DNA from: Paenibacillus sp. JNUCC32
GTDB taxonomy: Bacteria; Bacillota; Bacilli; Paenibacillales; Paenibacillaceae
Length of the DNA: 64,000 nt
Reading direction: 5' to 3'
NCBI RefSeq assembly: GCF_014863545.1
Contig: NZ_CP062260.1
Location: 3,844,001 to 3,908,000, forward strand
Every line of letters begins with the position of its first letter. The first letter of the stretch is position 1. Positions 27,598 through 36,069 of this stretch are shown here, piece after piece. The notes beneath the pieces were generated by a model. The model worked only from the letters and a program-made list of their open reading frames with translations. It was not told where the DNA came from and searched no databases. The position numbers were made by a program, and so were the translations under genes.

Positions 27598-29828
27598 AAA
27601 TGCTTCACCCGATCCCGAACCTCGGCCTGCTTGGCCGAATTGAAGCGCTCCGTATAATTGCCCGTTAAATATCCCGTTACCCTCCGCAGCCGCTGGAAGT
27701 TTCCATCCGTCTCCAAAGCGCCGCATCCAGGGCACGCACTTCCGATAATGCCTTCGTAGTTGCATGCCGGGCACCGGTCGACGGGATGGTTAACGGAGAA
27801 ATATCCGATGTTCTGCTGCAGGGCAAACTGCACGATGTCCCGGAAAGCAGCCGTATTCTGCCTTGCGTTGCCGTCCAGCTCCACATACGAAATCGCTCCG
27901 GCGTTGCACAGCTCATGGAAAGGAGCTTCGGAACGGATTTTGCGGTAGGCGGCCATCGGATAGTACACGGGTATATGAAAAGAATTCGTGTAATATTCGC
28001 GGTCAGTCACACCCTCGATCACCCCGAAGGTCTGCCGGTCGAGCTTCGTAAATTTCCCGGATAACCCTTCTGCCGGCGTGGCAAACAGCGTGATGTTCAG
28101 GTTATACCTTTCACCGGCTGCATCGCAAAACCGGCGCATATGCCGGATGATCTCGATCCCCAGCCCTCGACTGTCCTCATCCTCGCCGTGATGCCGTCCG
28201 GTCAACGCCTTCAGGCATTCGGCCAGCCCGATAAATCCAAGCGCCAGGGTGCCGTGCTTGATCAGCTCGCGCACCTTATCCTCCGGCGCCAGCGCCTCGC
28301 CGCCTTCCCACACGCCCTCCCGCATCATGAAATCGGACGCTTTGGCCGGTTGGTCGGCCTGCAGCTCGTAACGGTGAATCAAGCCCTCCACCGCAATTCT
28401 CATATAATGATCCAGCTGTTGATAGAAACGGTTCAGGTCCGGCACTTCCCGCTTTCCTTGAACGATGCCATGTTCAATCCCGAGCCGGACCAAATTGATC
28501 GTATTAAAGGACAGGTTGCCCTTGCCGCTTAGGCGGTTTCGCCCAAAGCGATCCGAAATCGTGCGGGTCCTGCAGCCCATGGTGGCAATAATCGTGTCCG
28601 GGTCGCCCGGGTTATAATAGACGAGATTAAACGACGCGTCCACGTTGACGAAATTCGGATAGAGCCTGCGGCTGGAGCACTCGACGGCTTTCAGGAACAG
28701 GTCGTAATTCGGCTCGCCTTCCGCCTGGTTGACCCCCTGCTTGCACTGGAAAATATGCTGCGGAAATATCGGCGTCTCTCCCCCGCCGAGCCCCTTCATC
28801 GTGGCATCCAGCAGGGCGTGGGACACCAGCCTTCCTTCGGTTGACGTGCACATGCCGTAATTCAACGAAGTGAAAGGAATTTGTCCGCCGGCCCGGCTGC
28901 TCATCGTATTCAAATTATGGATCAAGGATTCCGCGGCCTGCTTGGTTTCATTCACCGTTTCATGATAGGCATAATGGTATATTCGCGGATATGTGTCCTT
29001 CAGCAGCTCATTGTCTATGTATATTTCGTGATCCTCAAGAGCTATTTTATACGGCCGATCCTCTCCCAGCCCCGCTTCTCCGAAGTAGGCCAGCCCTTTG
29101 CGAAAATGCCGACGAAACGATTTGCCGACATACGGCGCGAGATCCCAATCGATTTTGCTGCCGGACACGCCGCCGAATTGGCTGTTCTGCTGGGATTGAA
29201 AGATGATGGCTACCAGCGCCATGGCGGTCATGATGCTCTGCGGCGGCCTGACCGATCCGTTACCGGTATTGAAGCCCTTGGCCAGCAACCGGCCGAACGG
29301 GATGAAGATGCAGTTCGTCGTTCCCAGCGCATACTGGTCCAGGTCATGAACGTATACATACCCATCCCTCACCGCTCTCGTGAGCTCTGTCGGCAGGATG
29401 AATTTGCTTGCCATCCATTTGGCGTATTCGGAGCCGATCCGGCTCATTTTTCCGCTGAAGGATTCCCCGTTCAGATTCGCGTTCTCCCGCAGCAGGTCCA
29501 AATCGGTTACCCCGATCACATCCCTGCTGATCTTATAAAGCTCTCCCCGCCGCATCCGCTCCAGATCGCGGGCCTCCCTGTAATGTTGATAGGCAGCTGC
29601 TACTTCGGGATAACCCGTGCTTTGCAAATGCTCCACAACGAAATCTTGAATCTCCTCCACGCTAACCTGGTCCATCCCCGCAGTGGCATGGGCAACCTCA
29701 TCTCCAATCCGCAAGGAAGCATCCTTGCGGGAAACACCCTCTACCGCCATAAAAGCTTTATCCACCGCCTCCACGATTCGGATCGTCTCAAATTTTACCA
29801 GGCATCCGTCTCTCTTCATGACCTTCAT
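27594..29828 (-). CDS. nrdD: Anaerobic ribonucleoside-triphosphate reductase (class III)
   Basis: A 744-residue class III reductase. ATG at 29828 follows GAGGAG by 12 bases; an in-frame TTG at 29840 touches that site and is less likely. An N-terminal ATP-cone (about residues 1-90) precedes the catalytic barrel. CPACNYEGIIGSACPGCG gives the C-terminal zinc site, and RVTGYLTGN carries the radical glycine at about 719. It makes deoxynucleotides without oxygen. NrdR boxes and an Fnr-like palindrome lie upstream. Confidence 0.96.
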   Translation of the reverse strand: MKVMKRDGCLVKFETIRIVEAVDKAFMAVEGVSRKDASLRIGDEVAHATAGMDQVSVEEIQDFVVEHLQSTGYPEVAAAYQHYREARDLERMRRGELYKISRDVIGVTDLDLLRENANLNGESFSGKMSRIGSEYAKWMASKFILPTELTRAVRDGYVYVHDLDQYALGTTNCIFIPFGRLLAKGFNTGNGSVRPPQSIMTAMALVAIIFQSQQNSQFGGVSGSKIDWDLAPYVGKSFRRHFRKGLAYFGEAGLGEDRPYKIALEDHEIYIDNELLKDTYPRIYHYAYHETVNETKQAAESLIHNLNTMSSRAGGQIPFTSLNYGMCTSTEGRLVSHALLDATMKGLGGGETPIFPQHIFQCKQGVNQAEGEPNYDLFLKAVECSSRRLYPNFVNVDASFNLVYYNPGDPDTIIATMGCRTRTISDRFGRNRLSGKGNLSFNTINLVRLGIEHGIVQGKREVPDLNRFYQQLDHYMRIAVEGLIHRYELQADQPAKASDFMMREGVWEGGEALAPEDKVRELIKHGTLALGFIGLAECLKALTGRHHGEDEDSRGLGIEIIRHMRRFCDAAGERYNLNITLFATPAEGLSGKFTKLDRQTFGVIEGVTDREYYTNSFHIPVYYPMAAYRKIRSEAPFHELCNAGAISYVELDGNARQNTAAFRDIVQFALQQNIGYFSVNHPVDRCPACNYEGIIGSACPGCGALETDGNFQRLRRVTGYLTGNYTERFNSAKQAEVRDRVKHL

Positions 29829-29863
29829 GAATAGGAACAACTCCTCTTCTTCATATCGTTAAC

Positions 29864-29910
29864 ACACTATATATAGTTTTATTTTATCAAATTACATCCA
29901 TATATAGTTT
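29864..29910. promoter_or_regulatory. Pair of NrdR boxes upstream of nrdD
   Basis: Box 1 (29864-29879, ACACTATATATAGTTT) and box 2 (core CCATATATAG at 29898-29907) resemble the NrdR consensus acaCwATATATwGtgt. Their centres are 31 bases apart, three helical turns, the usual NrdR arrangement. Binding of ATP/dATP-loaded NrdR would repress nrdDG. Confidence 0.8.
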
Positions 29911-29915
29911 AGTGC

Positions 29916-29931
29916 TGTGATATAGGTCACG
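29916..29931. promoter_or_regulatory. Fnr/Crp-type palindrome upstream of nrdD
   Basis: TGTGATATAGGTCACG matches TGTGA-N6-TCACA at nine of ten positions. It lies upstream of the NrdR boxes, near the distance expected for an activator if transcription starts around 29876-29882. Confidence 0.55.
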
Positions 29932-29997
29932 ATGGTCGGTCTTTAAAATCGAATAGGGCTGCACTTACGCGTAACCCTGAAGGGGATACTGCCCTAC

Positions 29998-30044
29998 AAA
30001 AAAAAGGCACCTCGGGCGATCCTGGGATCAACATCGGGTACCTT
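29998..30044 (-). terminator. Terminator after the PCYCGC lipoprotein gene
   Basis: On the minus strand a GGTACCCGAT arm pairs with ATCGCCCGAGGTGCC, leaving a small internal loop, and is followed by eight T. Confidence 0.75.
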
Positions 30045-30064
30045 CTTGTTTGACCAATAACAAT

Positions 30065-30604
30065 TTAACTTTCCACAGGAGGCATCGGGGTTGGCGTCGG
30101 CTTGGCATAGCCGGTGCTGTATTTCTCGTCGATCGCGGTCCGGATATCCGTTAGGCTCATACCCTCACTGCTCATTTTGGCAGATTCCACGGCAATGTCC
30201 AAACACACCCCGCAGCGGGTGCCGTGATCGTCCCACACCACCGTGCCGTCCTCCTGAATCTCATCGATAAAACAGTTCAGGTTGCTCTCATGACCGGCAC
30301 TTTCCCCGCAGCCGCAGTAACAAGGAATGTATTTCAGGACATCACTCACCTGCGCGGACAAAGCATAAATCGTTTGGAGCTCGCTGGTCTGGCTCTTCAA
30401 AAAGGTCGGCAGCTCATCGATCGAAGACGTCGCCTCCTGGATATCCCCGTTGGACAGCTGCGTCTGATGTCCGTGCTCATGCGCCGCCTCGGCTGCCTGT
30501 CCACCAACGACCTGCTCCTGGGCGCTTTTTCCCGAACAGCCGCTCAGCATAAGGCCGGCGGACAGCAGCAGGATGACAAACCGTTGTTTCCCTGTTTTCA
30601 TCAT
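30065..30604 (-). CDS. PCYCGC-motif lipoprotein
   Basis: A 179-residue exported protein with a signal peptide and lipobox LSGC (Cys23), a His-rich patch (HEHGHQ), then the signature IPCYCGCGESAGHESNLNC and a later CGVC. The clustered cysteines and histidines suggest metal or redox chemistry outside the membrane. Proteins with this motif occur in Bacilli but no function is established that I know of. Tandem ATG codons at 30604 and 30601 both fit GGAGG. It lies just after rarA in the same direction. Confidence 0.85.
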   Translation of the reverse strand: MMKTGKQRFVILLLSAGLMLSGCSGKSAQEQVVGGQAAEAAHEHGHQTQLSNGDIQEATSSIDELPTFLKSQTSELQTIYALSAQVSDVLKYIPCYCGCGESAGHESNLNCFIDEIQEDGTVVWDDHGTRCGVCLDIAVESAKMSSEGMSLTDIRTAIDEKYSTGYAKPTPTPMPPVES

Positions 30605-30661
30605 TCATTTCCTCCATTTAATTAAGCTAGCGGCCGTAAATCCCGTTATCGCCTTACGACC

Positions 30662-31969
30662 CTATTCTTCGCGTCGTAATCGCTGGTTGTGGGCGATCTT
30701 GGCTTCGTTCCCCTGCTCCGTGGCCTGATAGAACACCCGGCGGGAGAGCTCCTTCGGCAAATACTCCTGCTTCACGTAATGGCCCGGATAATCGTGCGGG
30801 TACTTGTAGCCCACATGTCCCAGCTTAACCGCCCCCGAGTAATGCGCATCGCGCAGATGCAGCGGAACCTCCGCCGATTTCACTTCATTCATGGCGGACA
30901 TCGCGCGGGATATGGCGGATACAACGCCATCGGATTTCGGGCTCTCCACGGCGAACAGGATCGCCTGGGCGATATTCAGCTTGGCTTCCGGCCAGCCGTT
31001 GTTCCGGTAGGCATCCAATGCGCTTACCGCCTGCACCATGGCTTGGGGATTGGCCAGCCCGATATCCTCGCTGCTGGCAGCAATCAGGCGGCGGATGAAC
31101 ACCATCGGGTCCATGCCGAGCTTTTCGACTGCATACAAAAACCAGAACAGCGCCGCATCGCTGGAGCCCCGAATGCTCTTGTGAAAGGCGGACAGCACAT
31201 CATACTGCGTGGACTCGTCCGCACGCACGGTAGGCCGGCGAATCGATTCCTCCGCCACCTCCAGCGTGATATGGACCGTACCGCTTGCGTCCGGCGGCGT
31301 CGTCATCGCGGCCAGCTCCAGCGCATTGAGTGCACGCCGGATATCCCCGTTCGCCATGGCTGCAATGTGCTCCAGCGCTTCCTCATCGGCCTTGAGATCC
31401 ATGAACCCAAGACCCTTTTCCTGATCGATCAGCGCGCGCCGCATCGCGATCATGGAATGGTCCTTGGTCAGCGGCTGAAGCTGAAACAAAGTGGACCGGC
31501 TCATTAGAGCCCCGTTGACATAATGAAAGGGGTTCTCGGTCGTCGCGCCGATAAATATGATGGTGCCGTTCTCCACGGCAGGCAGCAGGGCATCCTGTCT
31601 GGAGCTGTTGAAGCGGTGCACCTCATCCAAAAACAGGATCGTTTTGGTGCCGTACAGGCTGCGGTTGCTCTGGGCTTGTTCAATGACTTCCCTAACGTCC
31701 TTGACCGTGGCTTCCACCGCGTTCAGCCGAACGAAATGCCCCTTCGTTTGCTGGGATATGATATGCGCAAGCGTTGTTTTGCCGCATCCCGGCGGGCCGT
31801 ACAATAAAATCGACGAGACCTGGTCTGCCTCTATGGCCCGCCGGAGCAGTTTGCCCGGTCCGATAATATGCTCTTGTCCTATATATTCATCCAGCGACGA
31901 AGGGCGCATCCGATCGGCCAGCAGCCGGGAGTCCCGGTCCCCTTCACGCCCGATACTGAATAAATCCAT
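30662..31969 (-). CDS. rarA: Replication-associated recombination protein A (AAA+ ATPase)
   Basis: A 435-residue RarA/MgsA starting at ATG 31969, behind GGAAGTG. It has Walker A GPPGCGKTTLA, Walker B ILFLDEVHRF, sensor ATTENP, and the C-terminal tetramerisation domain with PKSDGVVSAI and HLRDAHY. It acts at stalled replication forks. The position after cymR/iscS and before tcdA agrees with the B. subtilis order. Confidence 0.96.
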   Translation of the reverse strand: MDLFSIGREGDRDSRLLADRMRPSSLDEYIGQEHIIGPGKLLRRAIEADQVSSILLYGPPGCGKTTLAHIISQQTKGHFVRLNAVEATVKDVREVIEQAQSNRSLYGTKTILFLDEVHRFNSSRQDALLPAVENGTIIFIGATTENPFHYVNGALMSRSTLFQLQPLTKDHSMIAMRRALIDQEKGLGFMDLKADEEALEHIAAMANGDIRRALNALELAAMTTPPDASGTVHITLEVAEESIRRPTVRADESTQYDVLSAFHKSIRGSSDAALFWFLYAVEKLGMDPMVFIRRLIAASSEDIGLANPQAMVQAVSALDAYRNNGWPEAKLNIAQAILFAVESPKSDGVVSAISRAMSAMNEVKSAEVPLHLRDAHYSGAVKLGHVGYKYPHDYPGHYVKQEYLPKELSRRVFYQATEQGNEAKIAHNQRLRREE

Positions 31970-32209
31970 GGCTACACTTCCTTGTCTGATATCGATGCAA
32001 AAATAAGTCGTTTCCATTCAATCCATCACGCTCTATCATATCATATTCGAATTCGCCGTGCCTGCGCTGCGGCAACTTCCTGTCCTACGCTTCATTCGTC
32101 CCATGGCTCGGATATTGCATTTTATTTTGATCATATCCAACTTTTATCGAACCGGAAGCGTTTCATATAATAGGGAAGCGTTTGAAAAGCCTGATCTGGG
32201 GAGAATGTG

Positions 32210-32491
32210 ATGACGACTCGCAAAAAATCCGTACGCAAATTGTATAACGCGGTGATCCATATGACGTTCAGTATACTGGGGCTCTACCTTCATGCCAGCA
32301 CCTATCATCTTTTACAAGAAACATTCGGCCCCGGTTACCTCGACGATGAGAGACTGGCGATGAACCTGCTGTATGCCGTTCTTATCCTGCAGTTCCTGCT
32401 CGGCTTGTACGTCTTCATACGTTCAGCCATCATGCTTTACGAGTACAGGCAGGGAATCCGGGGTGAGGATGACGACGAGGTCTTGTTATGA
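32210..32491 (+). CDS. Small two-span membrane protein
   Basis: A 93-residue protein starting at ATG 32210, six bases from GGGGAG. A Lys/Arg-rich head (TTRKKSVRKLYNAV) precedes two membrane helices (about 17-36 and 52-75) and an acidic tail (GEDDDEVLL). A TATAAT at 32166-32171 could be its -10 element, with a poor -35. It stands between rarA and the HelD gene, opposite in direction to both. I do not recognise the family. Confidence 0.7.
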   Translation: MTTRKKSVRKLYNAVIHMTFSILGLYLHASTYHLLQETFGPGYLDDERLAMNLLYAVLILQFLLGLYVFIRSAIMLYEYRQGIRGEDDDEVLL

Positions 32492-32527
32492 AGCGTGTCG
32501 CTTAACCACTATCCACGAAGGGAGACT

Positions 32528-32662
32528 ATGGAATTGAAACGAAAGCCTATGCGAAAAATGACCCTCTTCATCCTTCTGGCCGCTGCCTGTTCCATCCTTG
32601 CTGTCTGGACTTTGATCCGGTTTATCGAAAATCTGGGCTCCTCCTACCAAATGCTTGGTTAA
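32528..32662 (+). CDS. 44-residue single-span membrane protein
   Basis: A short frame starting at ATG 32528 just behind GGGAG (close spacing), or at TTG 32534 with better spacing. A basic head (KRKPMRKM) precedes one hydrophobic helix (TLFILLAAACSILAVWTLI) and a short polar tail. It follows the 93-residue membrane protein gene by 36 bases in the same direction, so they probably share a transcript. No family recognised. Confidence 0.5.
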   Translation: MELKRKPMRKMTLFILLAAACSILAVWTLIRFIENLGSSYQMLG

Positions 32663-32685
32663 CCCCCTAGCAAGCCCCTGCACAA

Positions 32686-32741
32686 CAAAAAAAGTCCCGC
32701 AGAGGCTAACACATGCTGCCATGTGAATCCCTGCGGGACTT
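32686..32741 (-). terminator. Terminator after the HelD gene
   Basis: On the minus strand AAGTCCCGCAG and CTGCGGGACTT form a perfect stem around a second small hairpin (CACATG/CATGTG), followed by seven T. It may also slow plus-strand transcription from the small membrane genes. Confidence 0.88.
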
Positions 32742-32795
32742 CCGACTCTCTCTATTGACATTCCGGGAGCCGACAGCCGCTGCGCAATCGCACGA

Positions 32796-34973
32796 TTAGT
32801 CCGCCGGCCAACCGTTCGCCATGATCTCTGAATTCTCTGCCATGATATACGAAGGCAGCGGCTCCCCGTGCAGCAGCCACAGCTCATGCAGTGCACGCGT
32901 ACAGCCTACATACATTAGCTTGGCATCCCAAGCTTTCTCCGCGTAATGCGCCCGATCCGCATCCGCCACCACAACGGCATCGAACTCAAGCCCTTTGGAC
33001 AAGTACACGGGGAGCACGGAATATCCGCCCTGATACGTTCCTTTGCTGCCATCGATCAGATTCAACATCGGCCAGGACGGGCTTAACTCCTCATGCAGCT
33101 CTTTCGCTTCCCGCAAGGTGCGGGTGAGAATGGCTACCGTCCGGTATTCCTTGGCAATGAGCGCCCCCATGGCCCGCTCCAAATCCTTCCTTCTGGCGTT
33201 CGCGGCATCATAAGGAATGAGGCGGACGGCATCGCCGCTACGGAATACGGGCACGGCGAGCAGGTCGCTTGCGACCCCCTTCTCCAGTATCCCATTGGCA
33301 AATTCAATGATCTCCATCGTGGAACGGTAACTGCGCGTCAGCGCAAAATAAGCCGTTTCCTCTTCCTTGAACAGGGAGCTCATTTCTTCCCATGCATGCA
33401 CGCCGCGATACGCATGAATGCCCTGCGACAGATCGCCTAGTATGGTGAAGGAATGTCCTCTTACGAACAGATCCAGCACAGCCACCTGAAACGGAGAGAA
33501 ATCCTGGGCTTCATCGATGACGATGTGGTCAAACCGCTGCTCTGAGGAAATATCGTTCAGCAAGCAGTGGAAATACAGCAGGGCAGGCAAATCCTCTTCC
33601 CGGACCACATTCTTCTTCAGATCTTTGCGCGTTGCGGCCAGTACCTCCGGCGGAATAAGAGCGGAGAGCTCTTCGACCCAGGAGCCGGCCGCCTTGACAG
33701 CTTCAAACAATTGCTTATATAGGGAAATCGGCTCAAATTTCGGCCAGCGATTGGCATAAGCTTTTTCGCGTTGTGCCGCTTTTTTCTTCCGTTCTTTCAT
33801 CACGGCCGCCGATGGCGATTTCTTCAGCTCCATCTCGACCCAGCGATGCAATCTGGCGAGCAGCCGTTCCTTTCGTTTCGCCAGCGGATAGGGCTTATAT
33901 TCCTGGTAGAACCATTCCGCAATCGTCTCCTGCTTCAGGATGGCTCCATCCCATGGAGAGAAATCCCCGTCCGGAAGGGCCTCTGCTTCGATGTACTCCA
34001 CGCACCGCCGCACGATATCCATCAGCCTTAAGGAGCCTTTATAGCGCCCGCTCACATTATCGTCGATATCCGGCGTCCCTTGGCCCGGTTCCGTCTCGAA
34101 CCACTGATGAAGCGTCTGCGCATGATCCTCCGAGGACAGCTGAATATCAAGCAGCTTCGCCGCCCAATCGCCAAAGGTCCGCTGCTGAATATCGCCAACT
34201 CCGAGCTCGGGCAGCACATCGGATATGTAATCCAGGAACATGAGGTTTGGCGCGAATATGATCATTTTCTCGGCCGTTACCTGCTCCTTGTACTGGTAGA
34301 GCAAATAAGCCAGCCGATGCAGCGCCACCGTCGTTTTTCCGCTTCCCGCCACCCCTTGGATGATGAGGGCGGTGTTCTTGGCCGCCCGGATGATTTTATC
34401 CTGCTCCGCTTGGATCGTGGACACGATATCCCGCAGCCGGTTATCCTTGTTCTCACCGAGACGGTAGACCAAAAACTCATCGGATACGGCAGGTCCGCCG
34501 CTTTCCCGATTGTACGTGTCCGATACCCGCTCCAAAATTTGCTTGCGGATCACGACGTTTCGTTTTAAATACACAAGCCCCTCGATGATTCCTTCGGGCG
34601 CTTCGAATGAAGCCGGATCGGTACCGCCCGTAAAGGAGTAGAATAGACTCGCGACCGGAGCCCGCCAATCAATCACCATCGGGTGATCACCAGCGTCCGC
34701 CTTGTCGAAGCCTATCTTCCCGATGTAGAGCGGTTTCTTCGCCCCCGTTCCGTTCTCTTGAAAATCCAGCCTTCCGAAATAAGGCTCCGGCAAGCTTTTG
34801 GCGAGGGCCTGCCGTTTCTCTTCCCGGCCTGCCTCGAGCACCTGCTCCGTAAAATCATGGCCCGTGTATACCGGAATACCGCGCAGCCGTTCAAGCTGAC
34901 GGTCAATTTCAACGATAACCTCGTTTAGCCTTGACTCTTCTTCTTGATAGGCACTTTGAAAAGATTCTGACAC
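32796..34973 (-). CDS. HelD-like UvrD/Rep-type ATPase
   Basis: A 725-residue protein starting with GTG at 34973 behind AGGAGG. An N-terminal coiled coil (ESRLNEVIVEIDRQLERLRG) is typical of HelD, followed by IGKIGFDKADAGDHPMVIDWRAPVASLFY, Walker A GVAGSGKTTVALHR, Walker B HIVIDEAQDFSPFQ and the C-terminal motif VYLSKGLEFDAVVV and YVGCTRALHEL. HelD releases stalled RNA polymerase from DNA. An extended -10 element lies upstream. The assignment to HelD rather than another superfamily 1 member rests on the coiled-coil head and the WRAP segment. Confidence 0.9.
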   Translation of the reverse strand: MSESFQSAYQEEESRLNEVIVEIDRQLERLRGIPVYTGHDFTEQVLEAGREEKRQALAKSLPEPYFGRLDFQENGTGAKKPLYIGKIGFDKADAGDHPMVIDWRAPVASLFYSFTGGTDPASFEAPEGIIEGLVYLKRNVVIRKQILERVSDTYNRESGGPAVSDEFLVYRLGENKDNRLRDIVSTIQAEQDKIIRAAKNTALIIQGVAGSGKTTVALHRLAYLLYQYKEQVTAEKMIIFAPNLMFLDYISDVLPELGVGDIQQRTFGDWAAKLLDIQLSSEDHAQTLHQWFETEPGQGTPDIDDNVSGRYKGSLRLMDIVRRCVEYIEAEALPDGDFSPWDGAILKQETIAEWFYQEYKPYPLAKRKERLLARLHRWVEMELKKSPSAAVMKERKKKAAQREKAYANRWPKFEPISLYKQLFEAVKAAGSWVEELSALIPPEVLAATRKDLKKNVVREEDLPALLYFHCLLNDISSEQRFDHIVIDEAQDFSPFQVAVLDLFVRGHSFTILGDLSQGIHAYRGVHAWEEMSSLFKEEETAYFALTRSYRSTMEIIEFANGILEKGVASDLLAVPVFRSGDAVRLIPYDAANARRKDLERAMGALIAKEYRTVAILTRTLREAKELHEELSPSWPMLNLIDGSKGTYQGGYSVLPVYLSKGLEFDAVVVADADRAHYAEKAWDAKLMYVGCTRALHELWLLHGEPLPSYIMAENSEIMANGWPAD

Positions 34974-35048
34974 TTTCAGTTACCTCCTAAGAACATATTT
35001 TTTCGTATCGAAGTCTGGCTTTAGGGCCGTGACACAAAAAGGAGTTCC

Positions 35049-35057
35049 ATTGTAGCA
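35049..35057 (-). promoter_or_regulatory. Possible extended -10 promoter of the HelD gene
   Basis: On the minus strand TGC precedes TACAAT, an extended -10 element, without a clear -35. The rest of the stretch from 34974 to 35278 holds this site and the tcdA terminator, and nothing else I recognise. Confidence 0.4.
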
Positions 35058-35142
35058 CAACTCGCCGGGATATACTAGCAAAGCGCTGTCACAGGAATTG
35101 TATTGTTTGGGTTTGCTGTCCTATTCGCTTGTCCACGGCAGC

Positions 35143-35176
35143 AAAAAACGCAGCGTCCATTGCTGGACACTGCGTT
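35143..35176 (-). terminator. Terminator after tcdA
   Basis: On the minus strand AACGCAGTGTCCA and TGGACGCTGCGTT pair with one mismatch and are followed by six T. Confidence 0.85.
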
Positions 35177-35278
35177 TGGTTAACCACGCTCAATTTTGCC
35201 GAAAGGCTGTTCTTCCTTTCTGCCTTCCTTTTGTCTATCGTTTTCTCGATCCGAGTTTAAATGTGTCCGGACACCCCG

Positions 35279-36034
35279 TTACAACGAGACGCCGCCTTTT
35301 TCGAGCAGCTCTTTCACCGTCACGCTGACCATGATCAGTCCCGCCACAGGCGGCACGAATGCATTGCTTGCCGGCGGCTGCTTCGCCTTCCGGATTTCCG
35401 GAGCATTCTCGGGCACGATTTTCTCCGTCACGTCCTGGCGGGGTTTCATCGGCTCTTCCAGAGAGAACACGACCTTGACCCCTTTCTTAATGCCGTCCTT
35501 GCGCAGCTTGGTGCGCACGATCCGGGCAATCGGGTCCATGGAGGTTTTGGAGATGTCGGCCACCTGGAACTTCGTCGGGTCCATTTTGTTGGCCGCGCCC
35601 ATGCTGGAGATGATCGGAATGCCGCGACGCAGGCACTCCTTGATTAAATGCACTTTATAAATAATCGTATCCGAGGCATCGATCACATAATCCAGCTCGT
35701 ACTTAAACAGCTCTTCATACGTTTCTTCGGTGTAGAACATGTTCAGGGCGATCGCTTCACATTCCGGATTGATCAGTTTGACCCGATCGACCATCAAATC
35801 GGCTTTCTTCTGACCCACCGTCGTCGTTAACGCGTGGATCTGCCGATTGATGTTCGTGATGTCCACCACGTCTTTGTCGATCAGAATGATGCGGCCGACT
35901 CCGGTTCGGGCGAGGGCCTCCACCGCAATGGAACCCACGCCGCCGATACCGAGCACCGCCACGGTGCTGTTCTTCATCACTTCAAGGCCTTCGGGACCGA
36001 TGGCTAATTCCGTTCGGGAAAATTGGTGCAGCAT
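35279..36034 (-). CDS. tcdA: tRNA threonylcarbamoyladenosine dehydratase
   Basis: A 251-residue E1-like (ThiF fold) enzyme with the nucleotide-binding glycine motif VLGIGGVGSIAVEALARTG, IDKDVVDITNINRQ, and the RIVRTKLRKDGI region typical of TcdA (YrvM). It cyclises t6A37 to ct6A in ANN-decoding tRNAs. It follows aspS by 35 bases in the same direction, so hisS-aspS-tcdA are likely one operon ending at the terminator near 35150. Confidence 0.94.
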   Translation of the reverse strand: MLHQFSRTELAIGPEGLEVMKNSTVAVLGIGGVGSIAVEALARTGVGRIILIDKDVVDITNINRQIHALTTTVGQKKADLMVDRVKLINPECEAIALNMFYTEETYEELFKYELDYVIDASDTIIYKVHLIKECLRRGIPIISSMGAANKMDPTKFQVADISKTSMDPIARIVRTKLRKDGIKKGVKVVFSLEEPMKPRQDVTEKIVPENAPEIRKAKQPPASNAFVPPVAGLIMVSVTVKELLEKGGVSL

Positions 36035-36069
36035 AATTCAAGCAACCTCCTTTATCAAGAACAACAGGC

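Noticed and set aside
32486..32896. 136-codon minus-strand frame
   Set aside because: Overlaps the HelD terminator and gene end in another frame; no support.
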